A stretch of 64,000 nucleotides of DNA, taken from assembly GCA_963573385.1 (NCBI GenBank), contig CAUYLG010061887.1:62001-126000 (forward strand). Direction: 5' to 3'. This document shows positions 1 through 11,269 of this stretch, one piece after another; the first letter of the stretch is position 1; every line of letters starts with the position of its first letter. This DNA is from Cacajao melanocephalus. Its lineage: Eukaryota; Chordata; Mammalia; Primates; Pitheciidae. The notes below the pieces were generated by a model that was given only the letters and a program-made list of their open reading frames with translations, was not told the origin of the DNA and did no database searches. The translations under genes were made by a program, and so were the position numbers.

Positions 1-867
1 GAAGAGGTGAGAGGCGTTCACCTGGAAACCTACCCAGAATCACTGAAGACTCTGAGTGCTAACCCTAATTGTTTTATTAGCACCCTGTGACCCTCTTTCG
101 CAGAAAGTCGGGTAGGTAAGAAAAACCTCTAAGCTGGCAAGAGAGCAGGGTAATGGGGCACCATTGCTCAGCAGATGGAATCTGTGTTTAATGAGGGCTT
201 TAACTCAATTGAGACCCAGTTAATGTGGACTCCAGGTTTCTTTTATTAGAAACTTACAGTGCAAGGGTGGTACCATGTGTTGTCAATGTTCTAAACATGG
301 CACAACAATTAGTCTGCAGAGGGTAATTTCTCAATGCCTTTTCATGACACCAGGTTTCAACAAGCCCTATAATGACCCATCCAGCCTCCCACCACAATCC
401 CTAAGTTTTTTTTATAGTCACAGGTAATTACACCATGGAGAGATGACATCACTTTCATCAACAGGGTTTGCAGCTGACAGGAAGATGCTTTGTGGATGTT
501 TTGGGAACTACATCCTCATTTAGCAAACAATTTGCTATGGTCCCTATTGTTCCTTCCCAAGAATAGAACCACCTTGGCAAACGTTGTGCCTAAACTGGAA
601 CCAGACAACCAAGAGCCACTGTAGATGAGAACAGAAACCACCACAGAGGGAAACATGGTAACCCAGAGATGACTCTCATAACCTTTTTATCCACCAGGAG
701 AAAACATGGTCTCTTTCTTCCTCCCATCAGGAAATACAAAAAACAGGTCTCGGTGAAGCCTGCCATTCATCACAGGTAGTGTGGCTCCCAGCAAAGACCG
801 TGGGCAAGAGTCAAGACATATTGAGCACAAATCCCAGTCAGCCTCATCACTTAAAATCACCAGTCTC
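1..867. other. Unique intronic sequence, nothing recognised
   Basis: Mixed-composition DNA without long ORFs, microsatellites or repeats that I can name. Confidence 0.5.
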
Positions 868-1012
868 TGAACAAGTTATCGAACCTCTCCTCTGGCTCAG
901 TTTCTCTTTTATGAAATGGTTCCACAACCAACTATCTTGGGTGTTCGAAGAGCTTTATATGCAATGATAACAGAGCCTGACACATATATGATGCTCTATA
1001 TACATCAGTTTC
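868..1012 (-). repeat. MIR fragment
   Basis: The run resembles an antisense MIR: a CTCTGGCTCAGTTTCTC block, then a GATAACAGAGCCTGACACATA block near the end. It is diverged. Confidence 0.5.
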
Positions 1013-1639
1013 CCACTCGTCCTCTCCTCTCAACTCAGTGAACATTATCTCTGACTCCAGGGTCCTTCCGAGATGAGGTGAGCCAGGGCCACCTGCCAAC
1101 ATCTCTTTGCTACGGGCCAAAGCCAAGTCATCTCCCAGCGAACCTAGTTCCCAACATTTTCCATTTTCAATGAAAACTAACTGTCTGGCTTTCTCACTGT
1201 CGTATAGAAATGCAGATGGGTGTTTTCCCTGATATTCTAAAATTGTTTTAGGTGACTGTGTGACATTTAACATGGCCTAACATGTCATGGCAACATTTTA
1301 AAAGGAAAAAAATCAGAAACAAGTAAATACTGAGTATGTTTAGTAAATAAGCTTAGGAAAGAAAGAGAATGCAAACAAAAGCTTTTTATGAGTCAGCAAG
1401 CCAGCTGGACTGAGATCAAACTATGCAAACATGAGCTTTCTGAAAGGCAGTGAGGATTCCCGAAGTAAATTAATCCTCCTCACTGGTCAAATTTGATAAC
1501 GGCTCTTATCTCCAACTCAAACAGTACTTTGCACCTTAAATTTTATATTTCAATGACAGCAAAGAATATCATCTGCATAAAAAGTCTACTGCACATTGTG
1601 ACTCAACAGTAGGTCACATACCAATTCTGTTGTTGTTTG

Positions 1640-1802
1640 GGAATTACATCACACATTTTATATGCCAAGTGCCTTCCAATCATTTTTATTAGTCTACACA
1701 ACACCAACTTAACATTCTTAAGGATTATTGTTTCTGTTTTGCAGAAGACACAAAGAGGTCATTTGATTTGCCTCAGGCCAGACAGCAAGTCTCAAGATTA
1801 CA
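1640..1802 (+). repeat. MIR fragment
   Basis: The order of blocks follows the MIR sense strand: a region matching the ATTTAATCC block, a TTTTGCAGAAGACACAAAGAGGTCA block, then GCCTCAGGCCAGACAGCAAGT. It is old and diverged. Confidence 0.5.
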
Positions 1803-2471
1803 GGTAAAATGAAACAGCTGGGAGATCTGAGAAAGGCTGCTACACTAGGAAGAGATCTTAATTCCTCCTAGTCCAAGAAAGGCAAATTGGGTAGCATGTG
1901 CACAGATTTTATTTTTAATTCTGATCTACCCACTGCATGATGTCACTAGGTGTGAAGAATAAGATATATCTCCTTTTGCCAGTCTTAAAAAGGAAACTTT
2001 TCAATAATTTTCCCAGTTTAAAGGAATGACCAAGGGAAAGCTTGACCCAATGCCTCTCTAACATCTTCTCTGCTATAACTCTAAATCTCAAGCTGTAGAT
2101 GAGAGAAACCAGTATGGAACCTGAACTTTCAATGTGATGTAATTCTACTCGAGAACTCTCAAGTACCTCTTCCTACATGATTTTTCCTGCTAAACCTTAG
2201 ATTGTGATCAAAACCATGATATTTGATGATGAGATGATAATAGATGATGATGACTGTGGTATCTATGACCAGAGACAATGCAGACAAATTGCCCCCCAGA
2301 GGATGCCCACTACCTAGGTCTAGTGGGATTCTCAGACATGAATGTGCATGTACACACACATACAGCTGGGGTCTACTACAGCCCACTGGATAGCAAGGCT
2401 GCATATTTTACAAACACCCATTTAAAAATGTCTCTAAAGTGTGTGTTCAGAAACAGCTACAAGGAACAGGT
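1803..2471. other. Unique intronic sequence
   Basis: AT-moderate DNA with a short GAT/ATG-rich stretch at 2222-2262. No gene signal. Confidence 0.45.
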
Positions 2472-2488
2472 AAGAAATGCAAGGAGGA

Positions 2489-2781
2489 GGCCAGGCACAG
2501 TAGTTCACACCCATTATCTCAGCACTTTGAAAGGCAGAGGGGAGAGGATCCCTTCAGCCCAGGAGTTCCAGATCAGCCTGGGCAACATAAAATTTTTTTT
2601 TAATTAGTTGGGCATGGCAGTGCATGTCTATGGTCCCAGCTACTCAGGAGGCTGAGGTGGGAGGACTGCTTGAGTCTGGACGGTCAAAGCTGCAGTGAGC
2701 TATGATTGTACCACTGCACTCCAGCCTAGGCAACAGAACAAGACTCATCTCTAAAATAAATAAATAAAAAGAAAAAGAAAA
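2489..2781 (+). mobile_element. Alu (AluJ-like)
   Basis: A dimeric Alu running GGCCAGGCACAG to an A-rich tail with TAAA repeats. The right arm has the older GACTGCTTGAGTCTGG form. Flanking duplication AAGAAATGCAA lies at 2472-2482 and 2782-2792. Confidence 0.93.
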
Positions 2782-2792
2782 AAGAAATGCAA

Positions 2793-3368
2793 AAAGAGGA
2801 AGAGACGCTTTCCTGAACTAAACTGCCTTTTCTAGGCTTCAGAGTATCTGAGATCTTGGTTTCTGGGCAAGCCTGCTTGGCATACTGCTTATGGCAGGCA
2901 CAGCCATACAGGTGTATTTTGGGTTTCAGGCCTAGAAAGGGCACCACCTCCACCTCCCAGAAATCACTCCAAAGAGAGGGAAAAACACTGGTGGCAATTT
3001 GGTACACTGGATCTAAACAAAGGTGAACCCCCTTCCCCTACCAGTACACATGTTTTATGGGGAGTAGAAAAGACTCGGAGGTTGGGGTGGCAGGGAGGGA
3101 GCACTCTTTGCAGGTAGGGGAGGGGAAAGAAAACAAAAGAGCCAACTTTCCCATCCTGATCTGAGCCTACACTATAAACAGACACATTTTTCCACAATGG
3201 AAAATAATAGTCTCTTTATCCAGCCACTGTAGAACCTGATAATCGATTTCAGACCTTGAATGGGAAGCTGGAAAGGTGTGGGTAGTTGGAATATGAGGTG
3301 GAGAATGGGAGGGATGGAGCCAACAAAAGGGAGGGTAGGGGTAAGTAGGATAGCTTCATGACACTAAA
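2793..3368. other. Unique intronic sequence, purine-rich in part
   Basis: A G-rich stretch at 3255-3350 (GGGAGG/GGGTAGG runs) could form non-B DNA. No coding signal. Confidence 0.4.
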
Positions 3369-3445
3369 CTGTGGGCCAGTTTGCCAACTTCTGCTCTGAA
3401 GACACAGTGGCGAATAAGACAAAGTCACTACACTCTGTGGTTCTG
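3369..3445. repeat. Direct repeat copy A (MER1 end plus flank)
   Basis: About 77 bp nearly identical to 3931-4006. It includes CTGTGGGCCAGTTTG, the CTTCTGCTCT terminal segment, then GACACAGTGG and AAGTCAC blocks. Differences are substitutions and a 2-base indel. Confidence 0.85.
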
Positions 3446-3629
3446 GCAGGTCACAGTGGTATGCCAGGCACTAGGCTAGGCCCTGGTCCCACCATTAGCT
3501 GTGAGACTCTGGGCAGCAAGTGCACAGCTCTCTGAAGCCCAAGCTGGTTCTGACTAGTCTTCCTTCCTTCCTGCTCTGACAGTCATTCCATTCATGTGCA
3601 TACTTATTAAGTATCATTTGTTCTGGGCT

Positions 3630-3961
3630 GGGGGAGAACCTCTTTTACAAAGACCCAAATATTTTAAAGCCTAAACATTTTAGGCTTTTCAGGCCACATG
3701 GTCTTTGTCACAACTACTCAACTCTGCCACTGTAGCACAAAAGCAGCCACAGACAACATATACATGAATGAGCATTGCCGTGTTCCAATAAAGCTTTATG
3801 GACACTGAAGTTTGAGTTTCATATCAATTTTTACATGTCATGAAATATCCTTCTGATTTTTTTCCAACCATTTAAAAATATCAACAGTTAACTGGAAGAC
3901 TACAAAAGCAGACAGCAGGTAGAATTTGGCCTGTGGGCCAGTTTGACAACTTCTGCTCTAA
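3630..3961 (-). mobile_element. MER1-type hAT (Charlie) DNA transposon relic
   Basis: The sequence follows the MER1 non-autonomous element on the minus strand: ATTTTAGGCTTTTCAGGCC, CAACTACTCAACTCTGCCA, GTGTTCCAATAAAGCTTTAT, ending in GGGCCAGTTTGACAACTTCTG near the inverted terminus. It has no coding capacity. Confidence 0.75.
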
Positions 3962-4006
3962 AGACACAGTGGTGAATAAGCAAAGTCACCATACTTTGCG
4001 GTTCTG
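3931..4006. repeat. Direct repeat copy B (MER1 end plus flank)
   Basis: Partner of 3369-3445, offset by 562 bases. Its left half is the end of the MER1 element and its right half is flanking DNA, so the repeat crosses the transposon boundary. Confidence 0.85.
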
Positions 4007-4755
4007 CAACTACCACTTCTGGCCTCCTCTGGTTTTGGAGTGACCCTATAAGTGGAGGCTCTGTTTCATTTTGTTGCACATTGGTGCAGCCTAGTCTTCT
4101 CTTCCTTTGAAACCTCATATAATCATGATGACCACATTGTGGGGTCCCAATCATCACGGCCCCCTGGGTTGTGCCAGGGGCTCCTCATGACTAGGGAGGA
4201 AAGGCTTGGGTTAAGGATCAGAATGGGGTGGAAGGAAAGGCAAATCTACATGTTGGTAGTGGAGAAGGCTACAATGGAACAACAACAAAAAAAATCAGTA
4301 ATTGTTTCTTGCAACAATTCAGAAAAAAAAATCAGCTGAGACTGTACTATTACCTGTTTATGTTGGGCAACTGGGTGGTGGCAGCTGACAGAGAATAAAA
4401 GAAATAACACTAAACGGTGGAGGCTCTTCAGCCGTAATATACCACTCCCCTACTGCTTCCACCAAAGTCCCCTTCCAGATTCTAGTTCAGAGATCCCTCT
4501 ACAGGAAACACATCCATGGTGAAGAAAAGTACCATGCATGTGTTTCTAATGAAGTCCAGTAGGAACATCAGTACTGGTGAGTTCAATGATGATTCCAGAG
4601 CTCACAGACACAGAGGTAGGTTGTGGCACACCACCCAGAGGCCTACTGTACACACCCAAACAGGTCCTTTCTAAAAGGGCATTTTGTCTAGAGGACCACA
4701 CAAAGACCACCTAGAAGGAGAGCACTGTTGAAGGCAAAAAGGGCTGTAAAAACTC
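4007..4755. other. Unique intronic sequence
   Basis: No gene, RNA or repeat recognised. A short A-run is present at 4286-4292 and another at 4323-4331. Confidence 0.45.
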
Positions 4756-4768
4756 AAAAAGGCTTAAT

Positions 4769-5143
<375 letters not shown>

Positions 5144-5404
5144 TCACCCTTTTCAACCACAAAGTCCTTAGAATCATGAAAGCATTTACTGAAGGACAAA
5201 TAAGTGATTTTAAAGGTTATTCCAGGTAAACCCCTTCATTTGACAGAGGGAAAGCTGAGCCTCAGAATGGTTAAGTCTCTTGCTAAGATCACAACATTTG
5301 TAGTGTCAGTGACCAGGTCCTATTTTCACTACATTATAATTCTTCAATTATGCACTCATTCTGAGAAAAAGCACAGAAAGACAAGAAACAAACAAAAGAG
5401 AGCT

Positions 5405-5595
5405 AACAATCATTACATGCTTATTGTATTATCTCAATCTTCACAATCACCCAATGAGGTAGGTACTATTATTATCCCATTTTGCAGCTGAGGAAACAGA
5501 GGACTGCAGCAGTAAAACAACTTGTTCAGGGTCTCAGGGCAAGCAAGTAGTGAGAATGGGCACTGAACACAGGCAGCCTGATTCCAAATCCCCCA
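5405..5595 (+). repeat. MIR element
   Basis: The core matches MIR: CACCCAATGAGGTAGGTACT, then ATTATTATCCCATTTTGCAG, CTGAGGAAACAGAGG, and the ACACAGGCAGCCTG end block. Confidence 0.8.
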
Positions 5596-5926
5596 ACCCC
5601 TGCTCTCCCTCCCCCTGCTATCCCTCCCCTAGCCACCCCACCCTTAACCTGCATATTGTGTTCTTTATACCTCTGTCCTCCTGATGATTATGGCTGGGGG
5701 AGAGGGGTGACAAGGTTACTAACAGCAGGGTCTCACACACTCCTCCTCCAACTGGCTCATTAGGCCCCAGAAGGACTGGCTCCCTGCTATATTTACTACA
5801 GCACAAAAGCCCTCCGCCCTCTGCTCTCCCTGAAACTGCCTGCCAGGAGGAGAGTCCCCTGTTCTAGTCTATAGAAAAACAATGGTATTAAGTATTTTCC
5901 CAGCTACACACAGAAGGCAGGTCAGA
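5596..5926. other. Intron 2 sequence next to exon 2 donor, pyrimidine-rich part
   Basis: C/T-rich run at 5585-5640 (CCTCCCCC-type). No exon or repeat recognised. Confidence 0.4.
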
Positions 5927-5932
5927 ACTTAC

Positions 5933-6053
5933 CGGAAGCAAGTCCGTCTCCAAGCAGGGTGCTAAGGATCACCAGCGGAAGGAACACTCCATGTCCCACG
6001 GAGGCCACGGCAAACACTGAGGTGCTCTTTGGTGCTATCCTGCCATGGCACAT
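5933..6053 (-). CDS. SUSD6: SUSD6 first coding exon (N-terminal 40 codons; partial gene)
   Basis: Read on the minus strand, an ATG at 6053-6051 opens 40 codons plus one base up to a GTAAGT splice donor at 5932-5927. The peptide starts MCHGRIAPKSTSVFAVASVG and ends LLGDGLAS, which I recognise from memory as the start of SUSD6 (KIAA0247, DRAGO). A TAA lies in frame two codons before the ATG, so this ATG is the true start of the open frame. Residues about 12-36 are hydrophobic, as expected for a signal sequence. The split last codon (G + next exon) fits a Val leading into the sushi domain. The family protein has about 300 residues: signal, one sushi/CCP domain, one membrane span, cytoplasmic tail. 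It is reported as a p53-induced gene and as a partner of TMEM127 and WWP2 in lowering surface MHC-I. Only the leader is here; the remaining exons lie left of base 1. Residue 31 reads Ser where I remember Cys in human, which may be a species difference or faulty memory. Confidence 0.88.
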
Positions 6054-6110
6054 CTTTTATCCGTCCAAGTTTTTTTTTAAAAAGAAAAAGATTTAAAATC
6101 CAGAAGAATC
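5933..6110 (-). other. SUSD6: SUSD6 exon 2 with splice sites (5'UTR tail + first coding part)
   Basis: The exon is about 178 nt on the minus strand. The acceptor is inferred at CTACAG (plus 6111-6116), preceded by a T-rich tract reading CCTTGTTTGTTTGTTGG. The donor is G|GTAAGT (plus 5927-5933). The 57-nt untranslated part (6054-6110) contains an A-run just before the start codon. The start context AAAAGATGT has a weak -3 purine and no +4 G. The acceptor choice is an inference: no other AG with a pyrimidine tract lies between it and the ATG. Confidence 0.75.
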
Positions 6111-6119
6111 CTGTAGCCA

Positions 6120-6819
6120 ACAAACAAACAAGGACATAGATAAAGTGAAAACTTCAGCCATAAGTTAAAGATAGCTACTTTGGTAAGGAAACCATAATCA
6201 CACACAAAGTTGACAAAATTCTAGCAACTGAATTTCTGCTGCCAGGAGAGACAAGCACAGAAGGGGCTTTCAACTCCTCCCTGGGAAAACAAGGCCTGCA
6301 GCATGCTGGAGCCAGGAGGTGAGCTCTCTCACTTGGGTGTCAGTCAGGCACAGCAGGGCTTTCAGAAACTGCCCAGCTCTGCCCCACCGCCTGCCTGGAG
6401 GCTCCAGCAGAGAGGTGGCTATTGACACAGAGCTGCTACACCCAAGTCAAGCTTTGCCTTTGTCACTTGGACTCAGAACAAGTTCAACTAACCAAAAGAG
6501 AGAGAGAACACGTGTGTAAAGGGAGAATACACCGCCTAGAGAAGGAATGCAGCAGTGGGAGCTGAGGGCCCTGGCCTGCTTGCTAAACTGCCAAAGGCTG
6601 ATGAGCTGGAGGATCTGACTAGACAGCTGTGAATCTCAAAAACTGACTAATTAATTCAAAGCTCACCCAACACACCTGTGACCACATTCTGTTGGCTGTC
6701 CCCAACAAAGATTGGGAGAGGGGAGGACAAACAGGACAGGACTTAGAGAATGGGCTGTAATTGCTAATTAGCCCTACCACCCACCCACTTTAGTTCAAAG
6801 ATTTCAGAAAAGTAGGAAC
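6120..6819. other. Unique intron 1 sequence upstream of exon 2
   Basis: No recognised repeat. It contains the pyrimidine tract (minus strand) of the exon 2 acceptor at its left edge. Confidence 0.4.
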
Positions 6820-6920
6820 CAGAAGGGAGAGAGAGGAAAAGAGGGAAAGGGGGAAAGAGGAGAGGGTGGAGGGGTGGAGAGGGGCACGGGGGGAGACGGG
6901 GAGAGGGGGAGAATCAGAGG
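6820..6920 (+). repeat. GA/GGA-rich low-complexity tract
   Basis: About 100 bases almost entirely purine on the plus strand (GGGAGAGAGAGG, AAGGGGGAAAG, GGTGGAGGGGTGG motifs). It ends right beside the L1 insertion site at 6924. Confidence 0.85.
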
Positions 6921-6937
6921 TCAAGACTTTAAAGATT

Positions 6938-8417
6938 TTCTTTTTTTTATTATACTTTAAGTTCTGGGGCACGTGTGCAGGTCGTGCAGGATTGTTACAT
7001 AGGTATACACATGCCATGGTAGTTTGCTGCATCCATTCCTCCGCCCCGTCACCTACTTTAGGTATTTTTCCTAATGTTATCCCTCCCAAATCCACACCCC
7101 CCAACCCCCACGCTATCCTTCCCCTAGGCCTCCCGCCCCGCAATAGGCCCCCAGTGTGTGATGTTCCCCTCCCTGTGTCCATGTGTTCAACACCCACTTA
7201 TGAGTGAGAACATGCAGTGTTTGGCTTTCTGTTCTTGTGTCAGTCTGCTGAGAACGATAGTTTCCAGCTTCATCCATGTCCCTGAAAAAGACATGAACTC
7301 ATCCTTCTTTTATGGCTGCATAGTATTCCATGGTGTCTATGTGCCACATATTCTTTATCCAGTCTATCATTGTTAGGCATCTGGGTTGGTTCCAAGTCTT
7401 TGCTATTGTTAACAGTGCCGCAATGAACACATATGTGCATGTGTCTTTATAACAGAACAATTTATAATCCTTTGGGTATATATCCAGTAATGGGATTGCT
7501 GGATCAAATGGTATTTCTAGATCCTTGAGGAATCGCCACACTGTCTTCCACAATGGTTGAACTAATTTACACTCTCACCAACAGTGTAAAACCATTCCTA
7601 TTTCTCTACATCCTCTCCAGCATCTGTTGTCTCCAGATTTTTAACGATCGTCATTCTAACTTGCGTGAGATGGTATCTCAATGTGGTTTTGATGTGCATT
7701 TCTCTAATGAACAAAGCTGGAGGCATCATGTCACCTGACTTCAAACTATACTACAAGGCTACAGTAATCAAAACAGCATGGTACTGGTACCAAAACAGAG
7801 ATATAGACCAATGGAACAAAACAGAGGCCTCAGAAGTAACACCACACATCTACAACCAACTGAGCTTTGACAAACCTGACAAAAACAAGCAATGGGGAAA
7901 GGGTTCCCTGTTTAATAAATAGTGTTGGGAAAACTAGCTAGCCATGTGCAGAAAGCTGAAACTGAACCCCTTCCTTACACCTTATACAAAAATTAACTCC
8001 AGATGGATTAAAGATTTAAATGTAAGACCTAACACCATAAAAACCCTAGAAGAAAACCTAGGCAACACCATTCAGGATATAGGCACAGGCAAGGACTTCA
8101 TGACTAAAGCACCAAAAGCAATGGCAACAAAAGCCAAAATAGACAAATGGGATCTAATTTAACTTAAGAGCTTCTGCACAGCAGAAGAAACACTCATTAG
8201 AGTGAACTGGCAACCAACAGAATGGGAAAAAATCTTTGCCATCTACGCATCTGACAAAGGGCTGATATCCAGAATCTAAGAAGAACCAAAACAAATTTAC
8301 AAGAAAAAAACCACCCCATCAAAAAGTGGGCAAAGGATATGAACAGATACTTTTCAAAAGAAGACATTTATACCAGTAATGATGAGTATGAAAAAATGCT
8401 CATCATCACTGGTCATT
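6938..8417 (-). mobile_element. 5'-inverted (twin-primed) primate L1, 3' end on minus strand
   Basis: From 6938 to about 7709 the sequence is the minus-strand L1 3'UTR and end of ORF2; a 84-residue open stretch at 7299-7553 reads as the ORF2 C-terminal region. From about 7705 to 8417 the orientation flips: ORF2 sequence just upstream of that point runs on the plus strand (GGCATCATGTCACCTGACTT onward), ending GCTCATCATCACTGGTCATTAG. The two segments are adjacent in the parent L1. The duplication AGACTTTAAAGATT flanks the whole at 6924-6937 and 8418-8431, proving one insertion. The reading frames carry stops, so it is inactive. Divergence suggests an L1PB/older L1PA age. Confidence 0.95.
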
Positions 8418-8669
8418 AGACTTTAAAGATTATTTTCTATAAGCTTTTAAGGAGGCAACTGGATTGACGATACATTATAATACATTACGGTGTGGGCCTA
8501 TTGTATTTTAGTTGACTTATTTGATTTCATTTGCCAGTTATTTTAGTTTACAATAGGTATTTCATATAATATTACATTTCCTTTTTTTAAGTTACACATA
8601 CACCCTCTTCTCCATTAATAAGGCTTTATATGTATAGATTAGGGAGTCTGTCATCTATATCCTTAATAA

Positions 8670-9006
<337 letters not shown>

Positions 9007-9301
9007 CCTAATCTGATTTTAATCTGTATCTGAAGTGTAACTGAGGCCTATGCTCCCTTCCTAAAGAGAGTAAATGAAAAGCTGTCAAAACGTTCATGAA
9101 CAGAGCTGGCCACTGGTCTTCATCTACTTCCCTCTAATAATTGTGACTATGGCAGTCTTCTGTTTCCAGCTTTCACCCAGACTCCAGTTTGAGCCTTTAA
9201 AACTGTAGAACAGGTATGGTTCCTGAAGAGTCTGTGGTGGAGCCTGTGAGTGACCACCAAATGATACAGAAAACTGTGTGTGGAATGTGTGCCCATTTAA
9301 G

Positions 9302-9532
9302 TGGCTAAGAGCAGTAAAGTCAGAATACCTGGATTCAAATCTGTTTCCTTATTACGACCTTGCGGTCAAGTCATATAACATCTCTTTGCCTCAGTTTTCT
9401 TATCTGTAAAATAGGGACAGTAACCACAGTAACTTCATAGCGTTGATATAAGGATTAGGATAGACAAAGTGCCTGGGAAAGTGCTCGGTACTTTGTAAGA
9501 CCTCAGTAAACACTGGCTGCTGTTGCTGTTGT
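9302..9532 (-). repeat. MIR element
   Basis: Antisense MIR blocks in order: GGATTCAAATCTG, TTTGCCTCAGTTTTCTTATC, TGTAAAATAGGGACAGTAA, AAAGTGCTCGGTACTTTG, CAGTAAACACTGGCTG. Confidence 0.8.
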
Positions 9533-9933
9533 AATCATTAATAAGACCTGCACTTCAGGGGCCTTATAATTCCTCAAGTTCCACCATCTCATTTGACAGA
9601 TGCCAAATCAAGGTCCAAAGGGGTTAAGGGATATGCTCAGGAGCCCCAGCTGGTCAGTGACAGAGTTGGCAATGGGCCCTTTGGTGTTGCTGTTTTAGAT
9701 GCAGCCACACCAGGTAACCCTACCAGGCAGTTGTAATCCCCTGGAGGCAATAACCAGTGGTTTATCAAGATTGACACCTGCATGTGCCACATTGCAGCAT
9801 GTGCACAAAAAATATTTAAGTAGTGAATGAACTGAGGCCACATAAGATAGTGCTTCGGTGTTCTGTGCATAAGTGGTGGTAGTCAGGAAAGACTGCCTAC
9901 AGGAAGGTGATGCTAAGCTGAATCCTAACGGAT

Positions 9934-10045
9934 GTGAGAGGGAGGGAGGGAGGGAAGAAGGGAGGAAGGAGGGAGGGAAGGAAGAAGAGAGAAAGAAGGG
10001 AGGGAGGCAGGCAGGCAGGCAGGCAGGAGGCAAAGAAAAAGAAGG
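9934..10045 (+). repeat. Polypurine (GGGA/GGAA)n tract with (GGCA)n
   Basis: GGGAGGGAGGGAAG-type repeats from about 9939, then GGCAGGCAGGCAGGCAGG at about 10005-10029, then GAAAAAGAAGG. It is nearly pure purine on the plus strand apart from the C of each GGCA unit. The ORFs it opens (poly-Gly/Glu/Lys) are artefacts. Confidence 0.9.
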
Positions 10046-10049
10046 AGGC

Positions 10050-10240
10050 ACCAAATACAAGTGCATCAGAGTACTATGGAAGCGCATTACTCCTGACTAA
10101 GGCTGGAGGCAGGGGCTAAGCAGAGAGGTTTAAACTTTACCCTTACAAGGATTGTAAACAGGGAAATAAGACTAAATTCATTTAGGAAGATCATTCTGGC
10201 AGGGATTTTAGAGGATTTTGATTGGGGGGCAGGGGCAGAC
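10050..10240 (+). repeat. Possible L2 fragment
   Basis: Blocks such as GCAGAGAGGTTTAAACTTTA and AGATCATTCTGGCAGGGAT resemble the L2 3' region. Weak match. Confidence 0.35.
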
Positions 10241-10299
10241 AGAAAAAGAGCTGTGGGGCCTGCCAAATAGTAAAGAATCCTAAATTTAGTTTTTTGCTG

Positions 10300-10587
10300 T
10301 GTGTTTTTGTTTTTTAAAGACACAGGGTCTTGCTCTGTCAAACAGGCTGGAATGCAGTGATGTGAGCATAGCTCACCTGAACTCCTTGGCTCAAGCAATC
10401 CTTCTGCCTCAGCATCCCAAGTAGCTGGGACTACAGGCACACAACACCACGCCTAGTTTTTTTTTTAAAGACAGAGGGTGTCTCGCTATGTTGCCTGGGC
10501 TGCTCTCAAACTACTGGCCTCAAGCAATCCTCCTAACTTGGCCTCCCAAAGGGCTAGAATTAGAAGGATAAGCCACTCTGCCTGGCT
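10300..10587 (-). mobile_element. Alu (AluJ-like, antisense)
   Basis: CAGGGTCTTGCTCTGTCAAA head, dimeric with a middle T-run at 10458-10467. Many substitutions against younger Alus. Confidence 0.92.
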
Positions 10588-10611
10588 AGCATTTTATAAT
10601 AAATACAGAGC

Positions 10612-11145
10612 CCTATGGAGAGCAACTTGTTAGTATCTATCCAAAAAAAATGCACATATAGTCTGACCTATCAGTTCTAAAATCTGTGCTAAGAAATCAT
10701 ATGTGCAATGACATGTATGAAAGATATTCACATATTGCTTGTAAAGGCAAAAGACTAAAGCAACCTAAAAGTTCATCAAAGGGGGGTGCTTAAATAGTAC
10801 ACCCAATATAATGAAATACCATGCAGTGGTGTAAAAAGAACAGGGCACTTCAACTTGTGCTAATATGGAATGACTTCTAAAATTAGTATGTGAAAAAAAT
10901 AACTTGCGTATATGCATGTATTTTTAAAGGACACACACACACACACACACATATACATCTGTAAGTACTGAAAAACTCAACCAGAATAAAGCACAAGAAA
11001 TTGGTAACTAATGATTGCCTTCAGGGAGGGGAACTGTTGGTTAACAGGGAAGGAGAAAAACATTTTTTACTGCATATATTTCCTTTTACTATCTTGAGTG
11101 TTGTATTTTGTACATATATTACCTATTCAAACAAAATATAATGTA
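10612..11145 (+). mobile_element. L1M-type 3' end
   Basis: Old L1 end of ORF2 and 3'UTR: AATGACATGTATGAAAGATATTCACATATTG, then AACCTAAAAGTTCATCA, GAAATACCATGCAGTGG, TTACCTATTCAAACAAAAT. It contains a (CA)10 run at 10931-10951. Confidence 0.75.
10931..10951 (+). repeat. (CA)n microsatellite
   Basis: About 10 uninterrupted AC units followed by ATATAC, arisen inside the L1M fragment. Confidence 0.95.
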
Positions 11146-11269
11146 GCAAGGCCTTCCAATAGACCACCTGTCTTCTCTCTCAACAAACTGCCATTAAAAT
11201 AAATCTCAAAAACCTAATTGCTCCCTCCCCCAGGAATAAAGTCATTTTAGGGGCTCAGCACAAGCGTCA

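Noticed and set aside
932..1273. 113-codon minus-strand ORF
   Set aside because: It partly overlaps a MIR, has no domain I recognise, and no splice sites that would join it to SUSD6.
7299..7553. 84-codon minus-strand ORF resembling a reverse transcriptase tail
   Set aside because: It is the end of L1 ORF2 inside the truncated, inverted L1 at 6938-8417, not a host gene.
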